From Staphylococcus equorum (GTDB lineage: Bacteria; Bacillota; Bacilli; Staphylococcales; Staphylococcaceae): DNA of 37,268 bases. The stretch is from assembly GCF_001747895.1 (NCBI RefSeq), contig NZ_LNNB01000035.1, forward strand, positions 1 to 37,268. Direction: 5' to 3'. Position numbers and translations under genes: made by a program. The notes under the pieces are model-generated. The model did not search any database and had not been told where the DNA came from. It saw only the letters and a list, made by a program, of their open reading frames with translations. Shown here in pieces: positions 25,295 through 36,657 of this stretch; the first letter of the stretch is position 1; each line of letters begins with the position of its first letter.

Positions 25295-26476
25295 ATGAAA
25301 TTAGATAGTATAGATACAGCGCTTGCGGAGCTTAAAAAAGGTAAAAGTATTGTGGTCGTTGATGATGAAAACAGAGAGAACGAAGGCGACCTAGTAGCTG
25401 TGACAGAATGGATGCAAGATAATACCGTTAATTTCATGGCGAAATATGGTAGAGGACTCATCTGTGCACCAATTAGCAAAGATATAGCCAGAAAATTAGA
25501 ACTCAATCCAATGGTGAGTCATAACTCTGATGTTTATGGTACAGAGTTTACAGTGAGTGTCGATCATATTAATACGACGACAGGTATTAGTGCTGGAGAA
25601 AGAACAATGACAGCAAAAGCGTTAATAGAAGAAAATGCAACAGCTAGTGATTTTAATAAACCAGGTCACTTATTTCCGTTAATTGCACAAGATAATGGTG
25701 TGTTAGAAAGACGTGGTCATACAGAAGCATCTGTTGATTTAGCAAAACTAACAGGAGCAAAGCCAGCAGCATTAATTTGTGAAATTATGAATGAAGATGG
25801 CTCTATGGCTAAAGGTGAAGAATTAGAAGCCTTTAAGGAAAAGCACGAGCTTGTAATGATTTCTATTGAAGATTTAGAAACATATAGAAAATCACTCACA
25901 TCTAAGTTAGAAGCAAAAGCAAAAGTAAAAATGCCTACTAAACATGGTAAGTTTGATATGTATGGTTTTACTTCACAAACGAGTGACGAAGAACTTGTGG
26001 CGATTGTAAGTGGAGACATAAAGAAAACTGAGAATGTGCGTATTCATTCTTCTTGTCTGACAGGCGATATTTTTCATAGTCAAAGATGTGATTGTGGAGA
26101 ACAACTTGAAGCTTCTATGAAATATATAAGTGAACATGGTGGCATTATTTTATATTTACCTCAAGAAGGTAGAGGTATTGGTTTAATTAATAAGTTGAAA
26201 GCATATGAGCTTATTGAACAAGGTTATGATACTGTGACAGCTAATATTGCTTTAGGTTTCGACGAAGATTTGAGAGATTATAAAGACGCCGCAAAAATTT
26301 TAAAGTATTTTGGTATTGAAAGCGTGAATTTGTTAAGCAATAATCCCAAAAAATTCGAAAGTCTAGAAACTTATGGTGTAAATATTGCGAAAAGAATTGA
26401 GCTAGTAGTTCCAACAAATAAATTTAATCAAGATTATATGGATACAAAAAAAGAGAAAATGGGTCATTTAATATAG
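25295..26476 (+). CDS. ribBA: DHBP synthase / GTP cyclohydrolase II fusion
   Basis: This fusion supplies both precursors of lumazine: DHBP from ribulose 5-phosphate and the pyrimidine from GTP. The start is ATG 25295, directly behind AGGAGGGG; an upstream TTG at 25274 falls inside ribE and is not used. The DHBP domain (1-200) shows DDENRENEGDLV and HTEASVDL. The cyclohydrolase domain (205-393) has zinc cysteines C254, C265 and C267 (SCLTGDIF..RCDCGEQLE) and the catalytic PQEGRGIGL. Length is 393. Confidence 0.97.
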   Translation: MKLDSIDTALAELKKGKSIVVVDDENRENEGDLVAVTEWMQDNTVNFMAKYGRGLICAPISKDIARKLELNPMVSHNSDVYGTEFTVSVDHINTTTGISAGERTMTAKALIEENATASDFNKPGHLFPLIAQDNGVLERRGHTEASVDLAKLTGAKPAALICEIMNEDGSMAKGEELEAFKEKHELVMISIEDLETYRKSLTSKLEAKAKVKMPTKHGKFDMYGFTSQTSDEELVAIVSGDIKKTENVRIHSSCLTGDIFHSQRCDCGEQLEASMKYISEHGGIILYLPQEGRGIGLINKLKAYELIEQGYDTVTANIALGFDEDLRDYKDAAKILKYFGIESVNLLSNNPKKFESLETYGVNIAKRIELVVPTNKFNQDYMDTKKEKMGHLI

Positions 26477-26488
26477 GAGGGCAATAAG

Positions 26489-26947
26489 ATGAATTTTGAA
26501 GGTAAATTAATAGGTTCAGATTTAAAAGTAGCAATTGTGGTAAGTAGGTTTAATGATTTTATTACAAATCGTTTATTGGACGGGGCTAAAGATACTTTAG
26601 TGCGACATGAAGTACCGAAAGAAAACATTGATGTAGCATATGTACCAGGTGCATTTGAAATTCCATTAGTAGCTAAAAAATTAGCTCAAAAAGGTGAATA
26701 TGATGCTGTAATCACTTTAGGTTGTGTAATAAGAGGATCTACTTCTCATTATGATTATGTTTGTAATGAAGTGGCGAAAGGTGTTTCTAAGGCAAATGAT
26801 ATTGCTGATACACCAGTTATCTTCGGTGTTGTGACAACTGAAAATATTGAACAAGCAATAGAACGTGCCGGCACAAAAGCAGGAAATAAAGGTGCAGATG
26901 CAGCAATTAGTGCAATAGAAATGGCTAATTTATTAAAAGAAATATAA
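26489..26947 (+). CDS. ribH: 6,7-dimethyl-8-ribityllumazine synthase
   Basis: RibH condenses DHBP with the pyrimidine made by RibD and RibBA, and its product feeds RibE. The 152-residue protein shows [31 protein letters not shown] and [10 protein letters not shown], the substrate and phosphate binding blocks. AGGAGGGC lies before the ATG. It is last in the operon, which ends at a shared bidirectional terminator. Confidence 0.97.
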   Translation: MNFEGKLIGSDLKVAIVVSRFNDFITNRLLDGAKDTLVRHEVPKENIDVAYVPGAFEIPLVAKKLAQKGEYDAVITLGCVIRGSTSHYDYVCNEVAKGVSKANDIADTPVIFGVVTTENIEQAIERAGTKAGNKGADAAISAIEMANLLKEI

Positions 26948-27006
26948 TAGAATCAGACTGAAGCACTAACTTTTTTATAAAGGGATATAGGTGTTTCTAC
27001 TAAAAT

Positions 27007-27052
27007 AAAAAGAATTGGACTTAACGAAATCGTTATTGTCCAATTCTTTTTT
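27007..27052. terminator. Bidirectional terminator between ribH and proline dehydrogenase
   Basis: AAAAGAATTGGAC pairs with GTCCAATTCTTTT, flanked by A- and T-runs, between two convergent genes. An inner AACGAAATCGTT helix extends it. Confidence 0.9.
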
Positions 27053-27060
27053 GTTAAAGA

Positions 27061-28062
27061 TTATTTTTTTAAAAGACGATATACTAAAGCACTAGCTGCT
27101 CCAAAGGCAGCAACTACACCTGTAACGATACCCGCTTTTTTCATTACTTCGGGTTTCATTAACTCTTTAAACATTAAATTTAAATTTTGAGGTCGTTCAG
27201 CTAGTCGTCTCATAAAGTAACTAAACCAATCATCCCCATATGGTACATAAATACAGAAATTGTTACCTTCACCAGCTATTTTCTCCGCTAAATCAGTACG
27301 GAAACCATATAACATTTGAAATTCGTACTGATTTTTTTCAATATTATTATCTTTGATAAATTGTTTTATATGTGTAATAACTTTATCATCATGAGTGGCA
27401 ATTGAAGTTACATTTTTAGCGTTTAATAGTCTTTTTTCAATTAAACGTATGTAATTTTCGTCAATGTCTTCTTTAGTTTGATAAGCTATTGTATCAATTT
27501 CTTTATATGCGCCTTTAACCATGCGCAATCGTAATTCCGGATATTTTTCTACAAGTGTATCAGCTTCATATAAATAACCTTGAATTACGGTACCTACATT
27601 TTTGAATTCACCTTTTAAACGGTCTAACACTTGCGTGATGTCAAATAAACTATCATACTTTTCAGTATCGATATTAATATGCATATTATTAAACTCATTC
27701 GCTTTTAATAATATTTCACGTAGATTGCGATAAGCAAGATCTAAATCAAATTCAGAGCCTAACTGGCTTAATTTAATAGACATGTGACCATCTAAGCTAT
27801 GATTATAAATAGCATACATCACTTCTAATATTTGATCTTTTGATTGAATTGCTTCACCTTCAGTTACAACAAATTCTCCAAGGCAATCTACAGTAACTGT
27901 AATTCCCTTGCTGTTTAGACGTTCAATTGTGTTTAATAAGGCTTCGATTGTATTGCCGGCAACCACTTTATTAGCACCGAGCATTGGACCGATTTCCTTA
28001 GCAGTCTTATTTAAAAAAGGGTTGTTAGATAACCCGATAAAAAAATTTTTCACAATTGGCAT
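27061..28062 (-). CDS. putA: Proline dehydrogenase
   Basis: Oxidises proline to pyrroline-5-carboxylate with FAD, feeding electrons to quinone. The 333-residue monofunctional enzyme uses ATG 28062: GGGAGGAATTAAT lies right before it, while the ATG at 28077 does not have this. Barrel blocks are TVDCLGE, SIKLSQLG, HINIDTEKYDS, IQGYLYEAD, LRMVKGAYKE, ATHDD, FQMLYGFR and the C-terminal YFMRRLAERPQN. Residues 313-331 form a likely membrane helix that may attach it to the membrane. A perfect cre upstream indicates glucose repression by CcpA. The gene is named putA or putB in different staphylococci. Confidence 0.93.
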   Translation of the reverse strand: MPIVKNFFIGLSNNPFLNKTAKEIGPMLGANKVVAGNTIEALLNTIERLNSKGITVTVDCLGEFVVTEGEAIQSKDQILEVMYAIYNHSLDGHMSIKLSQLGSEFDLDLAYRNLREILLKANEFNNMHINIDTEKYDSLFDITQVLDRLKGEFKNVGTVIQGYLYEADTLVEKYPELRLRMVKGAYKEIDTIAYQTKEDIDENYIRLIEKRLLNAKNVTSIATHDDKVITHIKQFIKDNNIEKNQYEFQMLYGFRTDLAEKIAGEGNNFCIYVPYGDDWFSYFMRRLAERPQNLNLMFKELMKPEVMKKAGIVTGVVAAFGAASALVYRLLKK

Positions 28063-28128
28063 ATTAATTCCTCCCATTCTGCTTACAGCTGATCTTTCAA
28101 TATAAGTGTAGCATGAATCTAAAGGGAA

Positions 28129-28142
28129 TGAAATCGTTTACA
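28129..28142 (-). promoter_or_regulatory. CcpA cre site before proline dehydrogenase
   Basis: TGAAATCGTTTACA matches the cre consensus TGWNANCGNTNWCA at every position. It lies 67 bases upstream of the start and overlaps the likely -35 region on the minus strand (TTGTAA, 16 bases, TAGATT). Confidence 0.8.
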
Positions 28143-28326
28143 ATAGAATATATTACACTTTATTTTATTAAATACACTTATGGCAAAGTGTTGATTATAA
28201 GATGCTTTTAATTTTTAAAACAAATTGAGTTTTTCGCGTCTATGGTTATCTTTAAAATGGAAAAAGTACATCGTATTTTGATACAATAAATATAATGAAA
28301 TTTAACGAGAAGGGGAAGTATGTATT

Positions 28327-29151
28327 ATGTGGAAATGGGAAACCGAAAAGGAAGCTAAAGGTGTCGTTGTAATTGCACATAACATGCTTGAACATACGGG
28401 AAGATACGCATATGTAATTACGATGCTTCGCCGAAATGGATATCATGTTATTATGGGCGATTTACCTGGACAAGGGCAAACGTCACGTTCTAACAAAGGT
28501 CAAATTGACAGTTTTGATGTATATCATGAGCATATTCTAGAGTGGATTAGAATAGCGAATGAGTATAAAATACCTACTTACGTGTTAGGTGTCGGTTTAG
28601 GTGGTTTAATTACACTTAATTTACTTGAAAAAGTAGAAGTACCAATTGAAGGTTTGATGCTTTTATCTCCACTTTTAGAATTTAAAAAGAGTAATAAATC
28701 TCGTAAAGACAAAATAATTTCAAATATAGGTAAAGTAGCTAAAGATACAAGGTTTAAAGTAGGGATTACAGTTGAAGACTTAACACGAAACGAAGAAGTA
28801 ATTGAAGAAACAAAAAATGACCAGTTGATGTTGCAAAAAGTAACTTATCATTGGTATAAACAAATCATAGAAATTATGAAAGAAACGGTAACACATTTAA
28901 CTGATATTAAACCATTACCACTATTGTTAATGTATGGTCTAGAAGATCAAGTTGCAGATGTATCAACAATGGAATTAATTAAAGACAAAGTCACAACCGA
29001 AGAATTATATTTCAAAGCATGGGAAGGACTTTATCATGAGGTACATAATGAACCTGAAAGAGATGAAGTAATGAGATATATTTTGGCATTTTTAAATAAT
29101 AGTGCAAGCAATAACGGCTTTATCGTTCATGATGAACATGAAGTATCTTAA
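28327..29151 (+). CDS. Lysophospholipase-like alpha/beta hydrolase lacking the nucleophile Ser
   Basis: A 274-residue protein of the monoacylglycerol lipase/lysophospholipase family. The typical EHxGRY block (LEHTGRYAYVI) and GY.V...D.PG.G (GYHVIMGDLPGQG) are kept. Three normally fixed parts are altered: HG before the lid reads AHN, GHG reads GQG, and the nucleophile elbow reads GVGLGG, with Gly90 where Ser should be. The likely acid D207 (YGLEDQVAD) and base H237 (GLYHEVHNE) remain. It may be a non-catalytic relative. AAGGGGAAG precedes the ATG. Monocistronic, divergent from proline dehydrogenase. Confidence 0.75.
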   Translation: MWKWETEKEAKGVVVIAHNMLEHTGRYAYVITMLRRNGYHVIMGDLPGQGQTSRSNKGQIDSFDVYHEHILEWIRIANEYKIPTYVLGVGLGGLITLNLLEKVEVPIEGLMLLSPLLEFKKSNKSRKDKIISNIGKVAKDTRFKVGITVEDLTRNEEVIEETKNDQLMLQKVTYHWYKQIIEIMKETVTHLTDIKPLPLLLMYGLEDQVADVSTMELIKDKVTTEELYFKAWEGLYHEVHNEPERDEVMRYILAFLNNSASNNGFIVHDEHEVS

Positions 29152-29185
29152 TTAAAAGAACCCTTATACTAAAATAGAGTAAGAA

Positions 29186-29228
29186 AAGCATCGGAAAACT
29201 TTAAATGTTATCTGATGCTTTTTTTTAT
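29186..29228 (+). terminator. Terminator after the lysophospholipase-like gene
   Basis: AAAGCATCGGA pairs with TCTGATGCTTT (one mismatch) and a long T-run follows. Confidence 0.85.
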
Positions 29229-29284
29229 AAAATTATCGAAAATATGGTGTATGCGCATCTATTAGAAAGATTAACAAAAGAAGT

Positions 29285-29302
29285 TTGTGAAAAATATAAC
29301 AA
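29285..29302 (+). promoter_or_regulatory. Possible second Rex site upstream of ldh
   Basis: TTGTGAAAAATATAACAA matches the Rex consensus with two changes in the right half. It lies 56 bases centre to centre upstream of the better site and just before the -35 box. Confidence 0.4.
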
Positions 29303-29307
29303 AGTCA

Positions 29308-29358
29308 TTGAAAAACTCATGAAATACTGTTATATTTATATTGTGAAACAAATCACAA
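29308..29358 (+). promoter_or_regulatory. ldh promoter with Rex operator
   Basis: TTGAAA (29308-29313), a 17-base spacer and TATATT (29331-29336). The expected start at about 29343 lies inside TTGTGAAACAAATCACAA (29341-29358), which fits the staphylococcal Rex site TTGTGAAWWWWTTCACAA with little change. Rex would repress ldh when NADH/NAD is low and release it during fermentation. Confidence 0.85.
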
Positions 29359-29398
29359 ACATTAACTAAATGATTGAATACGTGAGGAGCGTCATATA

Positions 29399-30355
29399 AT
29401 GAAACAAATTAAAAATAATAAAGTAGTTTTAATAGGTGATGGGGCAGTAGGTTCAAGTTATGCTTTTGCGTTAGTAGCTCAAGGTGTTGCTGATGAATTA
29501 GTAATTATTGATTTAGACGAAGAAAAAGTTAAGGGCGACGTCATGGATTTAAATCACGGTGCGCCATATGGTGATTCACCAGTGAAAATCAAAGCAGGCG
29601 CATATAATGAATGTACAAATGCAGATTTAGTAGTTATTACTGCTGGAGCAGCTCAAAAACCAGGTGAAACACGCTTAGATCTTATCGAAAAAAACACCCA
29701 AATTTTTAAAGGAATTGTTTCTGAAGTTATGAAATCTGGATTCGATGGTATTTTCTTAATTGCAACCAATCCGGTAGATGTCTTAACATATGTGACATAC
29801 AAAGTGTCTGGTTTACCGAAAGAAAAAGTGATAGGCTCTGGGACAATTTTAGATACAGCACGTTTTAAATATGAATTAGCTGAAGAATTTGGCGTTTCAC
29901 CAGGTAGTGTGCATGGTCAAATCATCGGTGAACATGGCGATTCAGAATTAGCGGTATGGTCTCAAGCTAATATAGCCGGTCAATCTTTATATCAATTTTT
30001 AAAAGATGACCCTGAAAAACAACACAGGGTAGAAGAGATTTTTACAAATACGCGTGATGCAGCCTACGACATAATACAAGCAAAGGGCGCAACGTATTAT
30101 GGGATTGCAATGGGGCTATTACACATTACAAAAGCAATTTTAAATAACCAAAATGTTGTACTAACAGTTTCGAGTTATTTAGAAGGTGAATACAACCAAG
30201 AAGATGTCTATATTGGTGTACCAACACAAGTAAATAAAGAAGGTGCTGTAAAAGTTTTTGAAATGCCTCTAGACAGCCATGAGCGCGAATTATTCGAAAA
30301 ATCAGCTACTATTTTGAAAGAAATGCAAAATAAAATATCTCATATAATTGCATAA
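29399..30355 (+). CDS. ldh: L-lactate dehydrogenase
   Basis: Reduces pyruvate to L-lactate and re-oxidises NADH during fermentation. The 318-residue enzyme shows the NAD motif [10 protein letters not shown] (13-22), R92 on the mobile loop ([11 protein letters not shown]), D152/R155 (LDTARFK) and the catalytic His H179 in [17 protein letters not shown]-like and allosteric basic sites are not assessed. GAGGAGCG precedes the ATG. It is monocistronic under the Rex-controlled promoter. In S. aureus the ldh copies lie elsewhere, so the position between the hydrolase and rot is species-specific. Confidence 0.97.
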   Translation: MKQIKNNKVVLIGDGAVGSSYAFALVAQGVADELVIIDLDEEKVKGDVMDLNHGAPYGDSPVKIKAGAYNECTNADLVVITAGAAQKPGETRLDLIEKNTQIFKGIVSEVMKSGFDGIFLIATNPVDVLTYVTYKVSGLPKEKVIGSGTILDTARFKYELAEEFGVSPGSVHGQIIGEHGDSELAVWSQANIAGQSLYQFLKDDPEKQHRVEEIFTNTRDAAYDIIQAKGATYYGIAMGLLHITKAILNNQNVVLTVSSYLEGEYNQEDVYIGVPTQVNKEGAVKVFEMPLDSHERELFEKSATILKEMQNKISHIIA

Positions 30356-30504
30356 TTCATAGTTTAAATTTAAACTGTATATAAGATTAATTTTATTAAA
30401 AATTCTAATGTTAATTCAGTGAAGAATTTATTTACTAAGAATGATGTTTTTTGATAAATTAATTTTACATGTTTAACTTTATACTATGATTGGGGGATTA
30501 TTCT

Positions 30505-30906
30505 ATGGGGAAGACATTTACTGATAATGTTGATGGCGTTTTAAGATTAGAAATGGTGTTGAATGACATCGAAGATATCTTTAACAAAGTTCAAAAGCAG
30601 TACAAGATGTCGAAAGAAGAAATTTTGATTCTTTTAACGCTTTGGAAAGAAGGATCGATGACTTTAAAAGAAATGGATGATTTTGTGCACATTAAATCTT
30701 ATAAGCGTACAAGAACTTATAATGATTTAGTGGAAAAAGCGTGGATCATTAAAGAAAGACCACAAAATGACGAACGTACAGTTATCATTCATTTCAATGA
30801 AGATTTAAAAGCGCAACGGGAAAGCCTTTTAAATTTCTTCAAAGAAGAAATTGAATCAAAATCAACTAGCATTCAAACTAGTCTTAAATCTATCATTAAC
30901 TTATAG
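30505..30906 (+). CDS. rot: SarA-family regulator Rot
   Basis: Rot is a SarA/MarR-type winged-helix regulator that represses many toxins and activates surface proteins in S. aureus. The 133-residue length from ATG 30505 equals S. aureus Rot. The blocks [45 protein letters not shown] and [17 protein letters not shown] are near-identical to what I recall of Rot. A TTG at 30490 is open but lies in the G-rich site (TTGGGGGA) that serves as the ribosome binding site. That G-rich site is suited to pairing with a C-rich loop of RNAIII, which controls rot translation in S. aureus; here that is inference. Confidence 0.9.
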   Translation: MGKTFTDNVDGVLRLEMVLNDIEDIFNKVQKQYKMSKEEILILLTLWKEGSMTLKEMDDFVHIKSYKRTRTYNDLVEKAWIIKERPQNDERTVIIHFNEDLKAQRESLLNFFKEEIESKSTSIQTSLKSIINL

Positions 30907-30915
30907 GGAATAAGC

Positions 30916-30948
30916 AAAGCCTCGGTAGTCAAATACCGAGGCTTTTGT
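30916..30948 (+). terminator. Terminator after rot
   Basis: AAAGCCTCGGTA (30916-30927) pairs perfectly with TACCGAGGCTTT (30934-30945), then T-rich. Confidence 0.9.
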
Positions 30949-31037
30949 TTGTCTTTTTTATTTTATTTTCGAATAAATTGTTAATAATCGTGATTGTGTT
31001 AAGAAATTATATCTTGAACTCATGAGGTATTCACAGT

Positions 31038-32548
<1,511 letters not shown>

Positions 32549-32658
32549 AAAACATTTTCCTTTCTGAATTCATTCTAGTTAAAGATTTTAACATATTTTA
32601 ATGATATAGTGTTTAGTGTAAAATTAGAAATTTTTAAAATAGAGAGGAGCTTACTGTT

Positions 32659-33828
32659 ATGAAAATGCCTAAATCAGTGTGGTGGTTAGTTATTGGGATG
32701 GCATTAAATATCACTGGCTCAAGTTTTTTATGGCCCTTAAATACAATTTATATGAATGAACAATTAGATAAAAGTCTTACAATGGCTGGCTTTGTCCTAA
32801 TGATTAATTCGTTTGGTATGGTCATTGGCAATTTGTTAGGTGGTAATTTATTTGATAAATTAGGTGGCTATCCAACAATTATGATAGGTACTGTTATATG
32901 TTTAATCAGTACAACACTCTTGAATTTCTTCCACGGATGGCCTTGGTATGCGGTTTGGCTCGTAGCATTAGGTTTTGGTGGGGGTATGATTATTCCAGCT
33001 ATTTATGCACTCGCAGGCGCTGCATGGCCTCAAGGTGGCCGTCAAACATTTAACGCAATCTATTTAGCGCAAAATTTAGGCGTCGCTATAGGGGCAGCAT
33101 CCGGAGGTTTTGTGGCAGAGTTGAGTTTCAATTATATATTTATAGCTAACTTATTAATGTATGTAGCATTTGCAGTGGTAGCAATTACACAATTTAATAT
33201 TAAACTTGATGTGAAAGTAAAATCGAATGATACGATGTCTTTATTATCTAAACAAAATAGAGTTCAATTTACTGCGTTGTCACTTTTATGCGTGATGTTT
33301 AGTATTTGTTGGATTGCATATATTCAATGGGAGAGTACGATTGCTTCTTTCACTCAAGAAATTAATATGTCAATGAGCCAATACAGTTTGTTATGGACTG
33401 TTAATGGTATTATGATTCTGGTTGCACAACCACTAATTATGCCGGTGATCAGGTTGCTAAAAGGTAATTTGAAATATCAAATGTTAGTAGGTATATCGAT
33501 TTTCATAGTGTCATTTTTAGTGACGAGTTTTGCTGAACAATTTTCAGTGTTCATGATAGGTATGATTATACTGACATTAGGTGAAATGTTTGTTTGGCCA
33601 GCTGTTCCAACAATTGCAAACCAATTAGCACCAAAAGGGAAAGAAGGAGCGTTTCAAGGGTATGTTAACTCAGCAGCAACTGTTGGTAAGGCTTTTGGTC
33701 CACTTATAGGTGGGGTCCTTGTAGATACACTAAATATGCAAGCGATGTTTTTAAGTATGATAGGGTTATTAGTTATTGCAGTGTTTTTCTTAATGATTTA
33801 TGATAGGAAATTACCAAAAGACGTATAA
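32659..33828 (+). CDS. MFS transporter (multidrug-type)
   Basis: A 389-residue, 12-helix major facilitator. Motif A-like GNLLGGNLFDKLGG lies between helices 2 and 3. The halves are joined by a short basic loop near 190. GAGGAG precedes the ATG. The substrate cannot be read from sequence; relatives are annotated as drug exporters. Monocistronic, with its own terminator, ahead of the leuS leader. Confidence 0.85.
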   Translation: MKMPKSVWWLVIGMALNITGSSFLWPLNTIYMNEQLDKSLTMAGFVLMINSFGMVIGNLLGGNLFDKLGGYPTIMIGTVICLISTTLLNFFHGWPWYAVWLVALGFGGGMIIPAIYALAGAAWPQGGRQTFNAIYLAQNLGVAIGAASGGFVAELSFNYIFIANLLMYVAFAVVAITQFNIKLDVKVKSNDTMSLLSKQNRVQFTALSLLCVMFSICWIAYIQWESTIASFTQEINMSMSQYSLLWTVNGIMILVAQPLIMPVIRLLKGNLKYQMLVGISIFIVSFLVTSFAEQFSVFMIGMIILTLGEMFVWPAVPTIANQLAPKGKEGAFQGYVNSAATVGKAFGPLIGGVLVDTLNMQAMFLSMIGLLVIAVFFLMIYDRKLPKDV

Positions 33829-33863
33829 GTTATACGTGGAAAATAAAAAGTTTAATCATTTTC

Positions 33864-33898
33864 TCGAACAGGTGTAAGGCGCCTGTTCGATTTTTTTA
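33864..33898 (+). terminator. Terminator after MFS gene
   Basis: TCGAACAGG pairs with CCTGTTCGA (33882-33890), then T7. Confidence 0.9.
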
Positions 33899-33984
33899 TA
33901 AAAACTAATAAATCGCCACACAGAAACTTTTAGTGTAGCTTTATTTCACGTTTTCCACTTGAAATAAAACCTTTTTTCAAATAT

Positions 33985-34204
33985 CATTAGTAATGTATAG
34001 GAGTAGTAACTTGAAAGCTTTTCTACAGAGAACTAGGAAAGGTGGAACCTAGTGTTAAGCATTGAGTGAACTTACCAGGACTTAAATGAATTTATAACAT
34101 CTCTAACTATTAATTTAAATGAGCGCACATTTAATGTGAAACTGGGTGGTACCGCGGTGAAAGTCGTCCCTTTTGAAGTCGATAATAGTTTGAGGTGTTT
34201 TTTT
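33985..34204 (+). ncRNA. Leucine T-box leader of leuS
   Basis: The T-box core TGGGTGGTACCGCGG (34143-34157) is unmistakable, followed by CGTCCC for the antiterminator helix. Stem I (about 33995-34080) contains AGAGAACTAGG and CCTAGT pairing. The specifier is probably CTT (34071-34073, Leu) in GAACTTACC. TTAAATG/CATTTAA (34115-34134) forms stem III. Uncharged tRNA-Leu would stabilise the antiterminator and raise leuS expression. The usual AGGGACG terminator strand is absent; a long-range stem (34097-34112 with 34183-34198, then T7) takes its place. Confidence 0.92.
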
Positions 34205-34224
34205 ATTGAATAGGAGGAAAAGTA

Positions 34225-36639
34225 GTGAACTACAATCATAATGAAATTGAAAAGAAATGGCAGGATTATTGGGCAGAACATAAAACTTTTAAAACGAGCG
34301 ATAATTTAGGTCAAAAAAAATTCTATGCGCTAGACATGTTTCCATACCCATCAGGTGCAGGACTTCATGTAGGGCATCCAGAAGGTTATACAGCTACAGA
34401 TATTATTTCTCGTTATAAACGTATGCAAGGATATAATGTGTTACATCCAATGGGGTGGGATGCATTTGGTCTTCCTGCAGAACAGTATGCCTTAGACACT
34501 GGGAATGATCCTCGTGAATTTACTAAAAAGAATATTCAGACGTTTAAACGTCAAATTAAAGAATTAGGTTTCAGTTATGATTGGGATAGAGAAGTGAATA
34601 CTACAGACCCAGAATATTATAAATGGACGCAATGGATTTTTATTCAATTATATAATAAAGGACTCGCTTACGTAGATGAAGTTGCAGTAAACTGGTGTCC
34701 AGAACTTGGTACAGTACTTTCAAATGAAGAAGTTATTGACGGTTTGTCTGAACGTGGCGGCCACCCTGTGGTAAGAAAACCAATGAAACAGTGGGTATTG
34801 AAAATTACTGAATATGCAGATCGTTTACTTGAAGATTTAAATGATTTAGATTGGCCTGAGTCTTTAAAAGACATGCAACGTAACTGGATTGGTCGTTCAG
34901 AAGGGGCTGCTATCGCATTCGACGTAGAAGACAGTGATGCCCAAATTGAAGTGTTTACAACACGTGCAGATACTGTATACGGCGCAACCTTCTTAGTGTT
35001 AAGTCCTGAACATGAACTAGTAAATGAAATTACAACAGCTGATCAAGAAGCAGCTATCAAAGATTATCAACAAGAAGCGGCTAAAAAGTCAGACTTAGAA
35101 CGTACAGGTTTATCTAAAGAAAAATCAGGTGTGTTCACTGGCGCATATGCAACGAATCCTTTATCGGGGCAACAAGTGCCAATTTGGATTGCTGATTATG
35201 TGCTTGCCACATATGGAACTGGTGCAGTTATGGCAGTACCAAGTGGAGACCAAAGAGACTATGAATTCGCAAAAACATTTGATTTGCCAATTTTAGAAGT
35301 TATCGAAGGTGGAGACTTATCGCAAGAAGCCTATGATGGAGATGGACCACATGTTAATTCAGGTGAGTTAAATGGTTTATACAACGAAGAAGCGATTGCA
35401 AAAGCAATTGAATTGTTGGAACAAAAAGGTGCGGGTACTCGCAAAGTAAATTATAAATTACGAGACTGGTTATTTAGTCGCCAAAGATATTGGGGTGAAC
35501 CAATACCTGTAATTCATTGGGAAGATGGTTCAATGACCACTGTTCCAGAAGAAGAACTACCATTACTTTTACCTGAAACGGATGAAATCAAGCCTTCAGG
35601 TACAGGTGAATCTCCATTAGCTAACATTTCAAATTTTGTTAATGTGGTTGATGAAGAAACTGGAATGAAAGGTCGTCGCGAAACAAATACGATGCCACAA
35701 TGGGCAGGTAGCTGTTGGTATTATTTAAGATATATTGATCCTGATAATGACCAAATGCTTGCAGATCCAGAAAAATTAAAACACTGGCTACCGGTTGATT
35801 TATACATTGGTGGTGTAGAACACGCAGTACTTCACTTATTATATGCGAGATTCTGGCATAAAGTTTTATATGATTTAGGTGTAGTTCCTACTAAAGAACC
35901 ATTCCAAAAATTATTTAACCAAGGCATGATACTTGGTGAAGGTAATGAAAAAATGAGTAAGTCAAAAGGTAATGTAATCAACCCAGATGATATCGTGAAA
36001 TCACATGGTGCTGATACTTTACGTATGTATGAAATGTTTATGGGACCACTTGATGCAGCAATTGCATGGAGCGAAAATGGTCTGGACGGCTCTAGACGTT
36101 TCTTAGATAGAGTTTGGCGCTTATTAGTAACTGATGATGGTTTGATTTCTGATAAAGTGGTAAACAATAACAGTAAAGCTTTAGATAAGAGTTATCATCA
36201 AACAGTGAAAAAAGTAACTGAAGATTATAATACGTTGAATTTCAATACTGCAATAAGTCAACTTATGGTATTTATTAATGATTGTTATAAAGCAGATGAA
36301 ATTTACAAACCATACATTGAAGGTTTCATTAAAATGTTGGCACCAATTGCGCCACATATATCTGAAGAATTATGGACGCAACTTGGACATGAAGAAACAA
36401 TCACTTATCAACCATGGCCTTCATATGATGAATCATTACTCGTTGATGATGAAATCGAGATTGTTGTTCAAGTGAACGGTAAAGTACGTGCTAAGATTAA
36501 TGTCCCTAAAGACACTTCAAAAGAAGAAATGGAACAATTAGCACTTGGTAATGAAAATGTTAAAGCTGAAATTGAAGGTAAAGAAATTAAGAAAGTCATT
36601 GCAGTACCGAAAAAATTAGTTAACATTGTAGCTCAATAA
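34225..36639 (+). CDS. leuS: Leucyl-tRNA synthetase
   Basis: LeuRS charges tRNA-Leu. The 804-residue enzyme has HVGH (48-51) as the HIGH box and KMSKS at 576-580, with the CP1 editing domain between ([21 protein letters not shown]). The bacterial length and C-terminal domain ([11 protein letters not shown]) are intact. The start is GTG 34225 with AGGAGG 7 bases before. It is controlled by the Leu T-box, and a rhodanese gene follows 18 bases after the stop. Confidence 0.98.
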   Translation: MNYNHNEIEKKWQDYWAEHKTFKTSDNLGQKKFYALDMFPYPSGAGLHVGHPEGYTATDIISRYKRMQGYNVLHPMGWDAFGLPAEQYALDTGNDPREFTKKNIQTFKRQIKELGFSYDWDREVNTTDPEYYKWTQWIFIQLYNKGLAYVDEVAVNWCPELGTVLSNEEVIDGLSERGGHPVVRKPMKQWVLKITEYADRLLEDLNDLDWPESLKDMQRNWIGRSEGAAIAFDVEDSDAQIEVFTTRADTVYGATFLVLSPEHELVNEITTADQEAAIKDYQQEAAKKSDLERTGLSKEKSGVFTGAYATNPLSGQQVPIWIADYVLATYGTGAVMAVPSGDQRDYEFAKTFDLPILEVIEGGDLSQEAYDGDGPHVNSGELNGLYNEEAIAKAIELLEQKGAGTRKVNYKLRDWLFSRQRYWGEPIPVIHWEDGSMTTVPEEELPLLLPETDEIKPSGTGESPLANISNFVNVVDEETGMKGRRETNTMPQWAGSCWYYLRYIDPDNDQMLADPEKLKHWLPVDLYIGGVEHAVLHLLYARFWHKVLYDLGVVPTKEPFQKLFNQGMILGEGNEKMSKSKGNVINPDDIVKSHGADTLRMYEMFMGPLDAAIAWSENGLDGSRRFLDRVWRLLVTDDGLISDKVVNNNSKALDKSYHQTVKKVTEDYNTLNFNTAISQLMVFINDCYKADEIYKPYIEGFIKMLAPIAPHISEELWTQLGHEETITYQPWPSYDESLLVDDEIEIVVQVNGKVRAKINVPKDTSKEEMEQLALGNENVKAEIEGKEIKKVIAVPKKLVNIVAQ

Positions 36640-36657
36640 TAACAGGAGGAATTATTT

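Noticed and set aside
30357..30380. AGTTTAAATTTAAACT palindrome after ldh as terminator
   Set aside because: The stem is weak and A/T only, and no T-run follows, so I could not call an ldh terminator.
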